Part shown: positions 6,047 to 14,320 of the stretch, piece by piece | Layout of the letters: every line of letters begins with the position of its first letter | Position numbering within the stretch: the first letter of the stretch is position 1 | Assembly (NCBI GenBank): GCA_018333845.1 | Contig: JAGXSK010000249.1 | Coordinates: 1 to 15,385 of the forward strand | Source: Clostridia bacterium | GTDB lineage: Bacteria > Bacillota > DSM-16504 > Desulfitibacterales > Desulfitibacteraceae | Direction of reading: 5' to 3' | DNA length: 15,385 nt | The notes under the pieces: generated by a model | Database searches by the model: none | What the model was told of the DNA's origin: nothing | Seen by the model: only the letters and a program-made list of their open reading frames with translations | Translations under genes and position numbers: made by a program

Positions 6047-6232
6047 ATGTCACATATCTCAAATATGGAATTAGAAACCTTGAGACACTTTATTGGAGAT
6101 CTCACAACAAGGGTAGCTAAATGCCAAACCTATGCACAACAATGTAATGACCCCCAGTTGAAAAACTTTTTTAATTCATCTGCTCAAACAGAAGCCCATG
6201 CTCTGCAAACTTTAAAACAATTTTTAAATTAG
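6047..6232 (+). CDS. Small helical protein, CotF-like
   Basis: A 61-residue, all-helical, Gln/Leu-rich protein with no membrane segment. The pattern (paired helices around AKCQTYAQQCNDPQLKNFFNSSAQTEAHAL) resembles half of the ferritin-like helical bundle of CotF-family spore coat proteins. The ATG at 6047 follows an excellent AGGAGGTGA site; an upstream in-frame TTG at 6011 lacks one. Its stop codon overlaps the AGGAGG site of the next gene, so the two are translationally linked, which suggests the products act together. A coat role is inferred from the neighbour; by itself the protein is hypothetical. Confidence 0.72.
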   Translation: MSHISNMELETLRHFIGDLTTRVAKCQTYAQQCNDPQLKNFFNSSAQTEAHALQTLKQFLN

Positions 6233-6245
6233 GAGGTGTTATTAA

Positions 6246-6575
6246 ATGTTAACCGATAAGGACATGGCAATGGATGCATTAGAATCAAAAAAGGCGTTTA
6301 TTAGTGAGCTTACTAAAGCAGCTATGGAGTGTTCAAATCCCTCACTAAAAAATACAATTATCCAAATGAGAAATCGCTGCGAGCAATCACAGCAGGAAAT
6401 TGCTCAAATAGTTCAGAGTAAAGGCTGGTACATGCCTTCAGTACCCGCTGACCATTCGGATATCAGAAGGGTTCAGTCTTTCTTTAATCAACCCATGCAG
6501 CAAATGCCTTCACACCATATGGGAAGCCAGTGGCAACAACAGCAGCCATACGGCAGCCCAACCAGGTTTCAGTAG
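6246..6575 (+). CDS. CotF-family spore coat protein
   Basis: A 109-residue protein matching the CotF family. Two helices (residues 1-60) contain the typical pattern of acidic start, LTKAAMECSNPSLKNTI and a CEQSQQEIAQIVQSKGWY end, with GWY at 60-62 closing the domain as in CotF. Residues 63-109 form a disordered Met/Gln/Pro/His-rich tail. In Bacillus CotF is a spore coat component made in the mother cell. The ATG lies 9 nt after AGGAGG, which overlaps the stop of the preceding small CotF-like gene. The Gln-rich tail echoes the repeat protein encoded 2 kb upstream. Confidence 0.8.
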   Translation: MLTDKDMAMDALESKKAFISELTKAAMECSNPSLKNTIIQMRNRCEQSQQEIAQIVQSKGWYMPSVPADHSDIRRVQSFFNQPMQQMPSHHMGSQWQQQQPYGSPTRFQ

Positions 6576-6638
6576 GCAAGTTTTTTAGATAATGCTAGAG
6601 GATAGTTTTAAATTAATACGAAAGGAGTGATTTCTTAC

Positions 6639-6812
6639 ATGCAAGGTCGTGTTGATAAATCAAACCCAATAGGAAGGGTTAAATGTGTAGTTAATACTTG
6701 TCAGTATTATGAAAATGGAGACCGCTGTGTAGCTTCAGCTATTGAAATTCAGGGCCTAAATGCTAGAAATACTGACAATACAGACTGTGCAACCTTTTCA
6801 CCAAGGCATTAA
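6639..6812 (+). CDS. DUF1540 domain protein
   Basis: A 57-residue Cys-rich protein that fits DUF1540: V-K-C-V-V-N-T-C-Q-Y near the N-terminus, G-D-R-C-V-A-S-A-I-E-I in the middle and T-D-C-A-T-F at the end (Cys16, Cys21, Cys30, Cys50). The four cysteines suggest a small metal site or disulfide knuckle. DUF1540 proteins are common in spore-forming Firmicutes and have no established function. The ATG at 6639 is preceded by AAAGGAGTGA; an in-frame GTG at 6627 lies inside that site and is unlikely to be the start. A long terminator follows. Confidence 0.85.
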   Translation: MQGRVDKSNPIGRVKCVVNTCQYYENGDRCVASAIEIQGLNARNTDNTDCATFSPRH

Positions 6813-6818
6813 AATATT

Positions 6819-6855
6819 AAAAGACTGTTTAGCTTTGTCTGCTAAACAGTCTTTT
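6819..6855. terminator. Strong terminator, probably bidirectional
   Basis: A 15-bp perfect stem (AAAAGACTGTTTAGC / GCTAAACAGTCTTTT) with a 7-nt loop. T-rich DNA follows on both strands, so it can serve both the DUF1540 gene (plus) and the convergent transporter gene (minus). Confidence 0.92.
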
Positions 6856-6958
6856 CCTCATAATACCCCATAATACCAACAGCTATCCTGCCCCCACCAA
6901 GGGCTTATTTATCACGAAAGTTATTCCTCAATTCCCCTCTTGCTGCATCCCAGACCCT

Positions 6959-8131
6959 TTAAGCCTCTTCACTGACTTTATCTGGAGACGGCAGGAGTTT
7001 AATTAATGCAACTCCTATAAGGGGCAAGACAATTAAAATATTAATTGCCATTATTAACCCAAAATTATCTGCAATTAAACCCAAAAGGGTTGTGCCAATT
7101 CCCCCGGTACCAATAGCAAAGCCCAGCACCAAACCAGAAGCCAGGCCAATATTTTCAGGCATCAGCTTTTGGGCATATACTGTGGTAACTGAAAAAGTGC
7201 AGATTATACTAGCACCTATAAGTCCGGTCCAGATAAATGTGAAAACGCCACTAGAATTAAAGAGAAAGTACATAAGGGGAACTGCTGAAATAAAGGAAAA
7301 GTAGAGAATAGCCTTTAACCCTAGCTTATCAGCTAGAGGCCCTCCCAGCAAAGTTCCTACTGCTCCAAGCATTAAAAAAATAGTTAAAAGGGAGCTGCCA
7401 TAGGCTGTATCCATCTGCAGATAATCAATATAATACAATGGTATGTTCATCATCAATCCCATATGCACCCATGAACGGATGGTAACTATTAACATCAGTA
7501 AAATAATAGGCAGGGAAATTATAAATCTAGCCCCGGCAGCATTTTTCTTTCCATTGGCATGCATCTCTTTATTTTTGGTTACTTGTAAAGATATCTTGGG
7601 CAGCAGAACAAATAATACCCCACCCATTAATAACCCCAGGGGCAGAAAACCGCCGCTGCCCTGTAACCCGTATACACCCAAAAAAAAGGCAGCTATAATT
7701 GGGCCCAGTGCAAAACCAAAGTTACCTCCAAGTGAAAAGACAGACATTGCTGTTGCCTTTTTGCTTCCACTTAAATAAAAAACTGCTTTGGAGGCTTCAG
7801 GATGGTATGCCGCTACCCCCAATCCAGAAAAGGTAACAGCTGCAAGGAGCAGATAATAGTTTGGCACAAAACCAATTAATGCAACTCCAGTCATGGCCAG
7901 AATACACCCTGTCGGCAGCATCCACAGGCATTGGTAACGGTCACTTATAAATCCAAACAGGGGTTGTATAATTGAAGACGATATTGAACTAAAAAGAAGT
8001 ATTAACCCAACAGCAAAGTAGTTGAGGTCAAATGCATCCTTTAAATAAGGAAGAAACAGGGGAATAGACCCCTGTGAAATATCTGTAACCATATGTCCCA
8101 AGCTTATAAAAAGAATCTTAAGAATATGCAA
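6959..8131 (-). CDS. MFS transporter, fosmidomycin-resistance (Fsr)-like
   Basis: A 390-residue major facilitator protein with about 12 hydrophobic helices and a central loop near residues 185-200. Fsr-type features are GHMVTDISQGSIPLFLP in helix 1, the loop motif GFISDR at 60-65 and GLGVAAYHPEASK at 103-115. Relatives export fosmidomycin or other small molecules by proton antiport at the cytoplasmic membrane. Many clostridial members have unknown substrates, so drug resistance should not be assumed. The start is a TTG at 8131 after a moderate GTGGGTGA site. The gene stands alone, divergent from the response regulator gene. Confidence 0.85.
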   Translation of the reverse strand: MHILKILFISLGHMVTDISQGSIPLFLPYLKDAFDLNYFAVGLILLFSSISSSIIQPLFGFISDRYQCLWMLPTGCILAMTGVALIGFVPNYYLLLAAVTFSGLGVAAYHPEASKAVFYLSGSKKATAMSVFSLGGNFGFALGPIIAAFFLGVYGLQGSGGFLPLGLLMGGVLFVLLPKISLQVTKNKEMHANGKKNAAGARFIISLPIILLMLIVTIRSWVHMGLMMNIPLYYIDYLQMDTAYGSSLLTIFLMLGAVGTLLGGPLADKLGLKAILYFSFISAVPLMYFLFNSSGVFTFIWTGLIGASIICTFSVTTVYAQKLMPENIGLASGLVLGFAIGTGGIGTTLLGLIADNFGLIMAINILIVLPLIGVALIKLLPSPDKVSEEA

Positions 8132-8397
8132 CTTTTAGTCACCCACTTCAAATGTCATCAATACACAATCCATGTCTAAGCCTCTATTAAAATCATAACT
8201 CAATTAAGCCCAGGGTGTAAAGAAAAAAAGTAAACTATCTAATGTAAAGGCACATCTCAGACATAGCACATAATAACATAGGATATATGGGCATAAATTT
8301 GTACATATGGCGGATATTAACCCTTCAATGATAGTGTTATCTTATAAATAAGTAGTAAAGTAAATCTGACTTTAATCCAGCAGGAGTGAGATAACAT
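8132..8397. other. Divergent promoter region, transporter/response regulator
   Basis: 266 bp with no gene. It must carry both promoters. An AT-rich TTATAAATAAG stretch near 8342-8352 could be a -10 for the regulator, but I find no good -35. The regulator ATG has CAGGAGTGAG as its ribosome binding site. Confidence 0.4.
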
Positions 8398-9411
8398 ATG
8401 AATATTCTAATTGTTGACAATGACTACAATAGCTGTGATATTATGGCAAACTTTTTTAAGGAGCTTGGTCATTATGCCCATGGATTGTATAACAGTCAGG
8501 AAGTTATAAAAAATATATTAGAAAACAATTATGATTTGGTACTAACAAATATTAGCATGCCATCATTTTCTGGGATTGACATATTAAAACTAATAACCTC
8601 CCTGCCAAATAAGTCTTATATCAAATGTGTACTATTTACAGCTTATCCGACTATAGAAACAGCAGTAGAAGCATTAAGGCAAGGTGCATATGACTACTTG
8701 ACCAAACCAATCAATGTAACTGATTTAGCTCGAATCCTAGATAGGATAGAAGATGAACAAAAAATCCACGAGAAGGAAAAGCAAGCAATAAAAATTTTGA
8801 CGTTAGATCACAACTTACTCTTTATTGAAGGAATCAAATGCATATGCAGGAATGATAACGATATAACTCTTATGGGTAATACCTTAAACATAAAAGAATT
8901 AGTATTAAATATTGCAAATAAAAAGCCCGACATAGTCATTGTGGATGAGAGCTTTGGTTTTGACGTTATAAATCTCATTAAAAATTTGAACCCTCAAATT
9001 AAGATTATAGTTTTTTTAAGCTATTGTGATAATGATGCAATTAATATGTGCTTTGAAAGAGGAGCAGATGCTTATTTTTTAAGAAATATTAGCCCCCAGG
9101 ATTTTGTAAATTCATTAAAAACCTTGGTTGCCAAGAATGGCAATAGTTTTAAGGAGCTAAATCATAAGCTCAAAATGCCTGATGATTGTATATATTACCA
9201 CCAGTTAAAGCTATTATCCAGACAGGAAAGAAAGGTGCTTAAAAGAATTCTTGAGGGGAAGACAAACAAGGAGATTGCAAAAGAGCTTTTTGTTTGTGCC
9301 TCAACAATACGCAACCATGTCACGAAAATATTGCGCAAGTTCAACCTTCCTAACAGGACAGCTGTAGCAGCTTACGTAAGCAAATTAAAAAACATAAGGA
9401 TCGAGGATTAA
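8398..9411 (+). CDS. Orphan response regulator, two degenerate receivers plus LuxR-type HTH
   Basis: 337 residues in three parts. Receiver 1 (1-118) has Asp7, Asp9, Thr81 and Lys103-Pro, but the phospho-acceptor position in VLTNISMP is Asn51 instead of Asp. Receiver 2 (130-245) is NarL-like and keeps Asp183 (VIVDES). However, it has only one acid at the N-terminal site (LDHN, Asp137), lacks the usual M-P-x-M-D-G loop and has Arg229 in place of the conserved Lys. A normal GerE/LuxR helix-turn-helix follows (271-330: LSRQERKVLKRILEGKTNKEIAKEL, then STIRNHVTKILRKF). DNA binding should be intact, while control by phosphorylation is doubtful, at least in receiver 1. No histidine kinase is adjacent; a chemoreceptor and a c-di-GMP protein lie downstream. 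Confidence 0.85.
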   Translation: MNILIVDNDYNSCDIMANFFKELGHYAHGLYNSQEVIKNILENNYDLVLTNISMPSFSGIDILKLITSLPNKSYIKCVLFTAYPTIETAVEALRQGAYDYLTKPINVTDLARILDRIEDEQKIHEKEKQAIKILTLDHNLLFIEGIKCICRNDNDITLMGNTLNIKELVLNIANKKPDIVIVDESFGFDVINLIKNLNPQIKIIVFLSYCDNDAINMCFERGADAYFLRNISPQDFVNSLKTLVAKNGNSFKELNHKLKMPDDCIYYHQLKLLSRQERKVLKRILEGKTNKEIAKELFVCASTIRNHVTKILRKFNLPNRTAVAAYVSKLKNIRIED

Positions 9412-9427
9412 TTTTCCGGTCCTTTTT
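9396..9427 (+). terminator. Probable terminator overlapping the end of the response regulator gene
   Basis: AAGGATCG (9396-9403) pairs with CGGTCCTT (9417-9424) with one wobble across a 13-nt loop, and TTT follows. The stem begins inside the last codons. It is weaker than the other terminators in the window. Confidence 0.5.
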
Positions 9428-9680
9428 AATTAAAATGTGAGTTTTAGGCAAGACAATGAGGATATTTAGTTGATTGAAATAGTCTTGATATAGTGTGAAA
9501 CTAAAATGGGAATTTGCGATAAATTTTGCAATTCATATCGTAAAAATATACCATAAAATACAGTTTTCTTCAGTTTTCAACATTTCTTAAAATATTTCGT
9601 TTAAATATTATGAATAGAGCCCTTTGAGATCTTTGGAAATACAGGTTGCCTAATTCTTTAAGTACAAGGAGGCTTTTATT

Positions 9681-11396
9681 ATGAAATGGTTTTTAAATCT
9701 AAAGACAGCCAGCAAGCTTATCCTTTGTTTTTTATTGCTTTCTGCAATGGTAGGAGTGGTAGGCTACATAGGTATTAGTAATATGAACATCCTAAATAAT
9801 AATAAAGAGTACATGTTTTATGAAAATCTTATTCCCATAGAATTGGCCGGGCAAATTCAGGCTAGTACACTAGAGCTTGAGCTTATTGTATATAAAATGC
9901 TGGAAACTGATAACACAAATGATCTGGCAGCACTGCAAAATCAGTTTCTTCAATTGTCTGAAGAAAATAAACAGCTTATAGCTGAACTAAAGGCAACTAA
10001 TCTGGCCGAAGAAGAAATCCCTTTGCTAGGGCAATATACTGCTGCCCTTAATGAGTTTAGCGCGGCTGTTCAGGAAATAAACACAATGCTGTTTGATAAT
10101 CAACGTGAGGATGCCGTTGTAAAAGTCCATTCAATAGAACATGTTATGCACACAATGAACAGTAGTTTAAAGAGTTTTATTCATTACAACATAAAGCTGG
10201 CAGATACTTACCATGCTAGGGGAAATATGCTTTTTACCAATGCACTCAGGAAGATGGTTATGATTACCATAGGAATAGTAACATTATCTTTAGTTTTTGG
10301 TTACGCTGTAGGTAAAGTTATTACCAATCCATTAAAAAAAGGAGTAGCTTTTGCAGAAGCTTTTAGTCAGGGTGACCTAACCCAAAGTATAGAAATTAAT
10401 ACAAGGGATGAAGCGGGTGTCCTGGCCAGGGCATTAAATAATGCAATGTCCAATACCCGTGCTCTTCTTAGGGATATAGTCAGTAATTCAAAGGAATTAA
10501 CCTCGGCAAGTCAGGAGCTTTCAGCCAGTGCAGAGGAAATTGCCTTACAAAGTAAAGGCATCAACGCTAATACCCAAGAAATAGCATCAGGCATGCAGCA
10601 AACAAGTGCATCTATTGAAGAGGTTGCTGCATCCGGGGATGAAATCGCCAGGGCCATGGAACTCCTAAATAAAAAAGCACAAGAGAGCAATAGTTCCGCT
10701 GAAAAAATGACAATTCGTGCCGAAAAAATGAAGGAAAATGCTGAATTATCCATTGAAAAATCAAAAATAACCTATACTGAAAAACAAGTCCTCATAATGA
10801 AGGCCATTGAAGAAGGTAAGGTAGTTGAAAGAATAAGCCAAATGGCAGATGCTATATCCAAAATTGCCAATCAAACTAACCTTTTAGCTTTAAATGCTGC
10901 CATAGAAGCCGCTAGAGCAGGTGAGCAGGGGAAGGGTTTCGCAGTAGTTGCCGAGGAGGTTCGCAAGCTGGCAGAACAGGCCTCTAGTACTGTAGGAGAG
11001 ATTCATTTAGTAATCGGACAGGTTAAGGACAGCTTTAAAAATCTTTCAGACAATGCAGAAGGCCTGTTAAAATTTATTGAACAGGAAGTGGAGCCTTTTT
11101 ATGGAAAGGTCCTGGAACTGGGGCTTCAGTATTCTGAGGATGCAGCAATGGTCACAACCCTGGTGCAAGACCTGGCCAACAGCAGTGAAAAATATACTGT
11201 CTCAATTGAACAGATTAATAAAGCTATTGAGGGAGTATCAGCAGCAATTGAACAGGCTACCTCTAGCTCTGAGGAAATTTCTAGCCACATTGGAGAAACT
11301 ACCAAAGCATCAGAAGAGGTGGCAAGGGCAGCTCAAAACCAGGGTGATTTGGCAGTTAAGCTTAACTCATTAATACTTCAATTTAAGGTTAATTAA
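9681..11396 (+). CDS. Methyl-accepting chemotaxis protein
   Basis: 571 residues with the classic receptor topology: transmembrane helix 1 at about 12-33; an extracellular, all-helical four-helix-bundle-type sensor at about 34-185; transmembrane helix 2 at about 191-212; and a HAMP linker at about 213-265 (ITNPLKKGVAFAEAFSQGDL). The long cytoplasmic coiled coil has its conserved hairpin tip at 395-433 (IANQTNLLALNAAIEAARAGE and GKGFAVVAEEVRKLAEQ), which contacts CheA/CheW. There is no C-terminal CheR/CheB-binding pentapeptide. The ligand is unknown. The gene is followed after 32 bp by a c-di-GMP protein gene, so they probably form an operon. The AAGGAGG site precedes ATG; 269 bp of noncoding DNA lie upstream. 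Confidence 0.95.
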   Translation: MKWFLNLKTASKLILCFLLLSAMVGVVGYIGISNMNILNNNKEYMFYENLIPIELAGQIQASTLELELIVYKMLETDNTNDLAALQNQFLQLSEENKQLIAELKATNLAEEEIPLLGQYTAALNEFSAAVQEINTMLFDNQREDAVVKVHSIEHVMHTMNSSLKSFIHYNIKLADTYHARGNMLFTNALRKMVMITIGIVTLSLVFGYAVGKVITNPLKKGVAFAEAFSQGDLTQSIEINTRDEAGVLARALNNAMSNTRALLRDIVSNSKELTSASQELSASAEEIALQSKGINANTQEIASGMQQTSASIEEVAASGDEIARAMELLNKKAQESNSSAEKMTIRAEKMKENAELSIEKSKITYTEKQVLIMKAIEEGKVVERISQMADAISKIANQTNLLALNAAIEAARAGEQGKGFAVVAEEVRKLAEQASSTVGEIHLVIGQVKDSFKNLSDNAEGLLKFIEQEVEPFYGKVLELGLQYSEDAAMVTTLVQDLANSSEKYTVSIEQINKAIEGVSAAIEQATSSSEEISSHIGETTKASEEVARAAQNQGDLAVKLNSLILQFKVN

Positions 11397-11428
11397 TACT
11401 AATTCAATAAGTAAAAGGAAAATTTATT

Positions 11429-12718
11429 GTGAACATAACCAATAATTCTAATTTTAAAAAGCCCTTGTGCAGGTCGAGCTTTATCAACCAGATAAGAAAA
11501 GCCATTTTAAGCAGCAAACAAAACAACCAAATGGTGGCCTTGCTCTTTATCGATATTAATAGATTCAGAAGCATTAATGAAGCATTTGGATACACCCATG
11601 GTGACCTTGTATTAAAATCAGTAACAAAGGGACTGGTATGCACATTAACAAATGAAGCAGCAATATGCAAAATCTGGAGCGATGAATATGTTGTACTCTT
11701 AAGTAATATCAATAACATAGACCATGCTTTAGACTATGTAGAAAAAATCAACCAGTTTTTCAAGAAACCAATTATTGTAAAAGGCATTGAACACCATTTA
11801 AGCTTTAGAACAGGCATTGCTGTTTGCCCTAATGATTGCTCAAATGCAGAAGAATTAATTCATCAAGCAGCTATAGCAATGCACCATGCAAAAAAACATA
11901 ATATAAACCATTCATTATATAATCTTTCCATCACTAACAAAATTTATAGGGACATGGAACTGGAAACTGATCTGCACAAAGCTTTGGCCAATAATGAGTT
12001 TTACTTGACCTACCAGCCCCAAATAGATACCAGGACCATGGAAACAATAGGCTATGAAGCTTTGTTAAGATGGCACAACCCCTTAAGGGGCATGGTGCCG
12101 CCTGGCCGATTTATTCCCCTGGCAGAGGAAACAGGACAGATTTTGGAAATTGACAATTGGGTTTTAAGGACTGCCTGTCAGCAAAACCAGGAGTGGAAAA
12201 GGAAAGGTTATATGCCTTTAAAGGTATCAGTTAACATCTCCATGTACCATTTCAAGCAAAAGGATATTGTCAAAAATATTAGTGCAGTATTAAAAAGGAC
12301 AGGTCTTACTCCCAGACTGCTTGAGCTTGAAGTTACTGAAAGGGTAACCACGGATATCGAGCATGCCTTCTCAATTTTCCATGAATTAAAACAATTAGGA
12401 GTTAGTATTAGTATTGATGATTTCGGGATCGGGTATAGTTCCTTAAATTATTTAAAGAAACTGCCAATCGACAAAATTAAAATTGATAGTTCATTTGTTA
12501 AAGGCATGTTAGAATGCAAAAAAGATACAGCAATCGTTTCTAGCATCATTACACTGGCCCACAATTTAGAACTTCAGGTAATTGCTGAAGGTGTAGAGGA
12601 TGGTCAACAGTTATCTTTACTAAAAAAATTAGGATGTGATCAAATACAAGGATACCTTATTAGTAAACCTATAGTAAGCAACAATTTTCAAAAGAAGTTT
12701 CTTAAAAAACCTTCGTAA
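11429..12718 (+). CDS. GGDEF-EAL protein: inactive cyclase, probable c-di-GMP phosphodiesterase
   Basis: 429 residues, soluble, with no sensor domain ahead of the GGDEF. GGDEF domain, residues 15-165: the nucleotide-site aspartate region LLFIDINRFRSIN is present, but the active-site loop is WSDEY (83-87) instead of GGDEF, so cyclase activity should be lost. EAL domain, 178-425: all the usual catalytic and metal residues are present, namely Glu210 of EALLRW, Asn269 of SVNIS, the E-x-x-E of ELEVTE, Asp330-Asp331 (DDFGIG), Lys351, Glu387 (AEGVE) and Gln407 (QGYLISKP). The likely reaction is c-di-GMP to pGpG. A GTG start with AAAAGGA upstream lies 32 bp after the chemoreceptor, suggesting one transcript controlling motility. 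Confidence 0.9.
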   Translation: MNITNNSNFKKPLCRSSFINQIRKAILSSKQNNQMVALLFIDINRFRSINEAFGYTHGDLVLKSVTKGLVCTLTNEAAICKIWSDEYVVLLSNINNIDHALDYVEKINQFFKKPIIVKGIEHHLSFRTGIAVCPNDCSNAEELIHQAAIAMHHAKKHNINHSLYNLSITNKIYRDMELETDLHKALANNEFYLTYQPQIDTRTMETIGYEALLRWHNPLRGMVPPGRFIPLAEETGQILEIDNWVLRTACQQNQEWKRKGYMPLKVSVNISMYHFKQKDIVKNISAVLKRTGLTPRLLELEVTERVTTDIEHAFSIFHELKQLGVSISIDDFGIGYSSLNYLKKLPIDKIKIDSSFVKGMLECKKDTAIVSSIITLAHNLELQVIAEGVEDGQQLSLLKKLGCDQIQGYLISKPIVSNNFQKKFLKKPS

Positions 12719-12752
12719 AATAAAATACAAGAAAGACTTGCCTCCTAAAATT

Positions 12753-12761
12753 TGTTATACT
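12753..12761 (+). promoter_or_regulatory. Putative extended -10 promoter for the RocR-like regulator
   Basis: TGTTATACT is an extended -10 (TG-n-TATACT), 61 nt upstream of the regulator ATG. No good -35 is present, which is tolerated with an extended -10. The 104-bp gap has no clear terminator, so read-through from the c-di-GMP gene is possible. Confidence 0.4.
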
Positions 12762-12822
12762 ATATGTACATTAAATCAAGTTTTTGAAATATGATTATTT
12801 CCAGGGTTTGGAGAGATAGGTT

Positions 12823-14241
12823 ATGAATAATCCTTTACCTAAAATTGATGAGCTTTACTTCCCTTTATTCTTTCAGAAATTACTGGATATTATTGATGAT
12901 TGTGTTTTTGTTATAGATCATAATGGGAAAATTGTTTTATTCAATCAGGCTAATGAACGATTAGATAACCTTAAACAGGAACAAGTTCTGGGAAAGCATT
13001 TGACTGAGGTGTACCAGCTTGATGAACATTCAAGTATCAGCCTTCAGGTATTAAACACTAAAAAACCAGTCGTTGACAAATACCAGTATTATGTTACTCT
13101 AGCAGGTTATCAGGTTTCTGCCATCAGCAGTGCTTACCCTATTTTAAATAATGCTAATAAGCTTATTGGTGTTATCGTTACCACCAAAAACATTACCAAG
13201 TTCAAGCAAATGTTGGATTTTCACAAAAAACTTGCAACCCCGGGCGAGCAATGCTCACCTACACTAAAGCAGTATTCATTCCATGATATTATTGGCGAAA
13301 GCCCCTTAATAAAAATGAGCATCGCCATTGCAGAAAAAGCCGCTCAAACAGATTCTCCTATTTTGGTTTATGGGGAAACAGGAACGGGCAAAGAGTTATT
13401 CGTTCAGAGCATTCATCAAGCAAGCAATGCCAATGAACCAATTGTTTCCTTGAACTGTGCGGCAGTTCCTGAAAATCTTCTAGAGGGACTTTTATTTGGC
13501 ACAGCCAGGGGCGCTTTTACCGGGGCAGTGGATCAGCCCGGATTGTTTGAGGAAGCAAACAAGGGGACTTTATTTTTAGATGAGCTTAATTCAATGAGCA
13601 TAAATTTACAGTCAAAACTATTGCGTGCTGTTGAAACCGGCAGGATTAGAAGAGTTGGCGAAACTAAAGAAAGGGTTGCCAACCCCAGAATTATTAGTGC
13701 TTTAAATCTTCCTCCACTTGAAGCCATTGACAGGAACTTATTGCGTAAGGATTTATTTTACCGCCTGGGAGTCATTATGATCAAACTTCCAGCTTTAAGG
13801 GAAAGAAAAGAAGATCTGCCCCTGTTAGTGCAGCACTTTATTCAGAAATACAATTACACCTTCAAAAGAAACGTCCGACAGATTGACAATGATGTTTTAG
13901 AGCTTTTCAAAAACTATCACTGGCCCGGAAATGTGCGTGAGCTAGAACATACAATTGAATATGCCATGAATCTCATTGGAAATGATAATGTCATCAAGCG
14001 GAAACACCTGCCTCCAATTATTTTAGACCAGATAAATTCACCTGATTCACTGGAAGTGGAAACGATTGTTACTTCATCCTCTAATCACAGCCAGAATCTA
14101 AAATCACTCGTTGCTTCCTTTGAAAAAACAATTATCGTAAACATACTAAAAGAAACCAGGGGAAATGTTAGTGCTGCAGCAAAAAAATTAGGTCTAAATC
14201 GTCAAAGCTTGGATTACAAGGTGAAAAAATATGGCATCTAA
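12823..14241 (+). CDS. Sigma-54-dependent transcriptional activator, RocR-like (PAS, AAA+, Fis HTH)
   Basis: 472 residues. A PAS sensor domain lies at about 15-130 (DIIDDCVFVIDHNGKIVLFN). The AAA+ sigma-54 activation domain spans 153-385, with Walker A GETGTGKE at 184-191, the sigma-54-contacting GAFTGA loop at 230-235, Walker B GTLFLDE at 248-254, arginine finger Arg314 (FYRL) and HWPGNVREL at 366-374. A Fis-type helix-turn-helix occupies 437-470 (GNVSAAAKKLGLNRQSL). The LFGTARGAFTGA-PGLFEEA-LDELNSM sequence is typical of the RocR branch, which controls amino-acid and amine breakdown. All ATPase residues are intact. The neighbouring creatinase gene has a -24/-12 promoter 210 bp downstream of this gene and is the obvious target; the effector might be creatine or a related compound (inference). 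Confidence 0.92.
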   Translation: MNNPLPKIDELYFPLFFQKLLDIIDDCVFVIDHNGKIVLFNQANERLDNLKQEQVLGKHLTEVYQLDEHSSISLQVLNTKKPVVDKYQYYVTLAGYQVSAISSAYPILNNANKLIGVIVTTKNITKFKQMLDFHKKLATPGEQCSPTLKQYSFHDIIGESPLIKMSIAIAEKAAQTDSPILVYGETGTGKELFVQSIHQASNANEPIVSLNCAAVPENLLEGLLFGTARGAFTGAVDQPGLFEEANKGTLFLDELNSMSINLQSKLLRAVETGRIRRVGETKERVANPRIISALNLPPLEAIDRNLLRKDLFYRLGVIMIKLPALRERKEDLPLLVQHFIQKYNYTFKRNVRQIDNDVLELFKNYHWPGNVRELEHTIEYAMNLIGNDNVIKRKHLPPIILDQINSPDSLEVETIVTSSSNHSQNLKSLVASFEKTIIVNILKETRGNVSAAAKKLGLNRQSLDYKVKKYGI

Positions 14242-14256
14242 ATATGGTTTTTACTT

Positions 14257-14300
14257 AAAAAGCAAGGAATCTGGACGGACGTCCAGTTTTTTTGCTTTTT
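14257..14300 (+). terminator. Long rho-independent terminator after the regulator gene
   Basis: The inner stem CTGGAC/GTCCAG has a GGAC loop, and the outer stem AAAAAGCAA/TTGCTTTTT is perfect. Between them are five positions of wobble or A-U pairs with one mismatch, giving a stem of nearly 20 bp ending in a T-run. It separates the regulator transcript from the creatinase promoter. Confidence 0.85.
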
Positions 14301-14320
14301 GCTCTACCCTTAAATAATCA

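Noticed and set aside
6959..8131. Calling the MFS gene a fosmidomycin resistance determinant
   Set aside because: Family resemblance to Fsr is clear, but substrates of clostridial members are unknown and no neighbouring gene points to this drug.
9505..9535. Possible sigma-D (flagellar) promoter upstream of the chemoreceptor (TGAA, 15 nt, TGCGATAA)
   Set aside because: The -10 matches CGATAA but the -35 is poor, and the site lies about 150 nt from the start codon; not strong enough to list as a feature.
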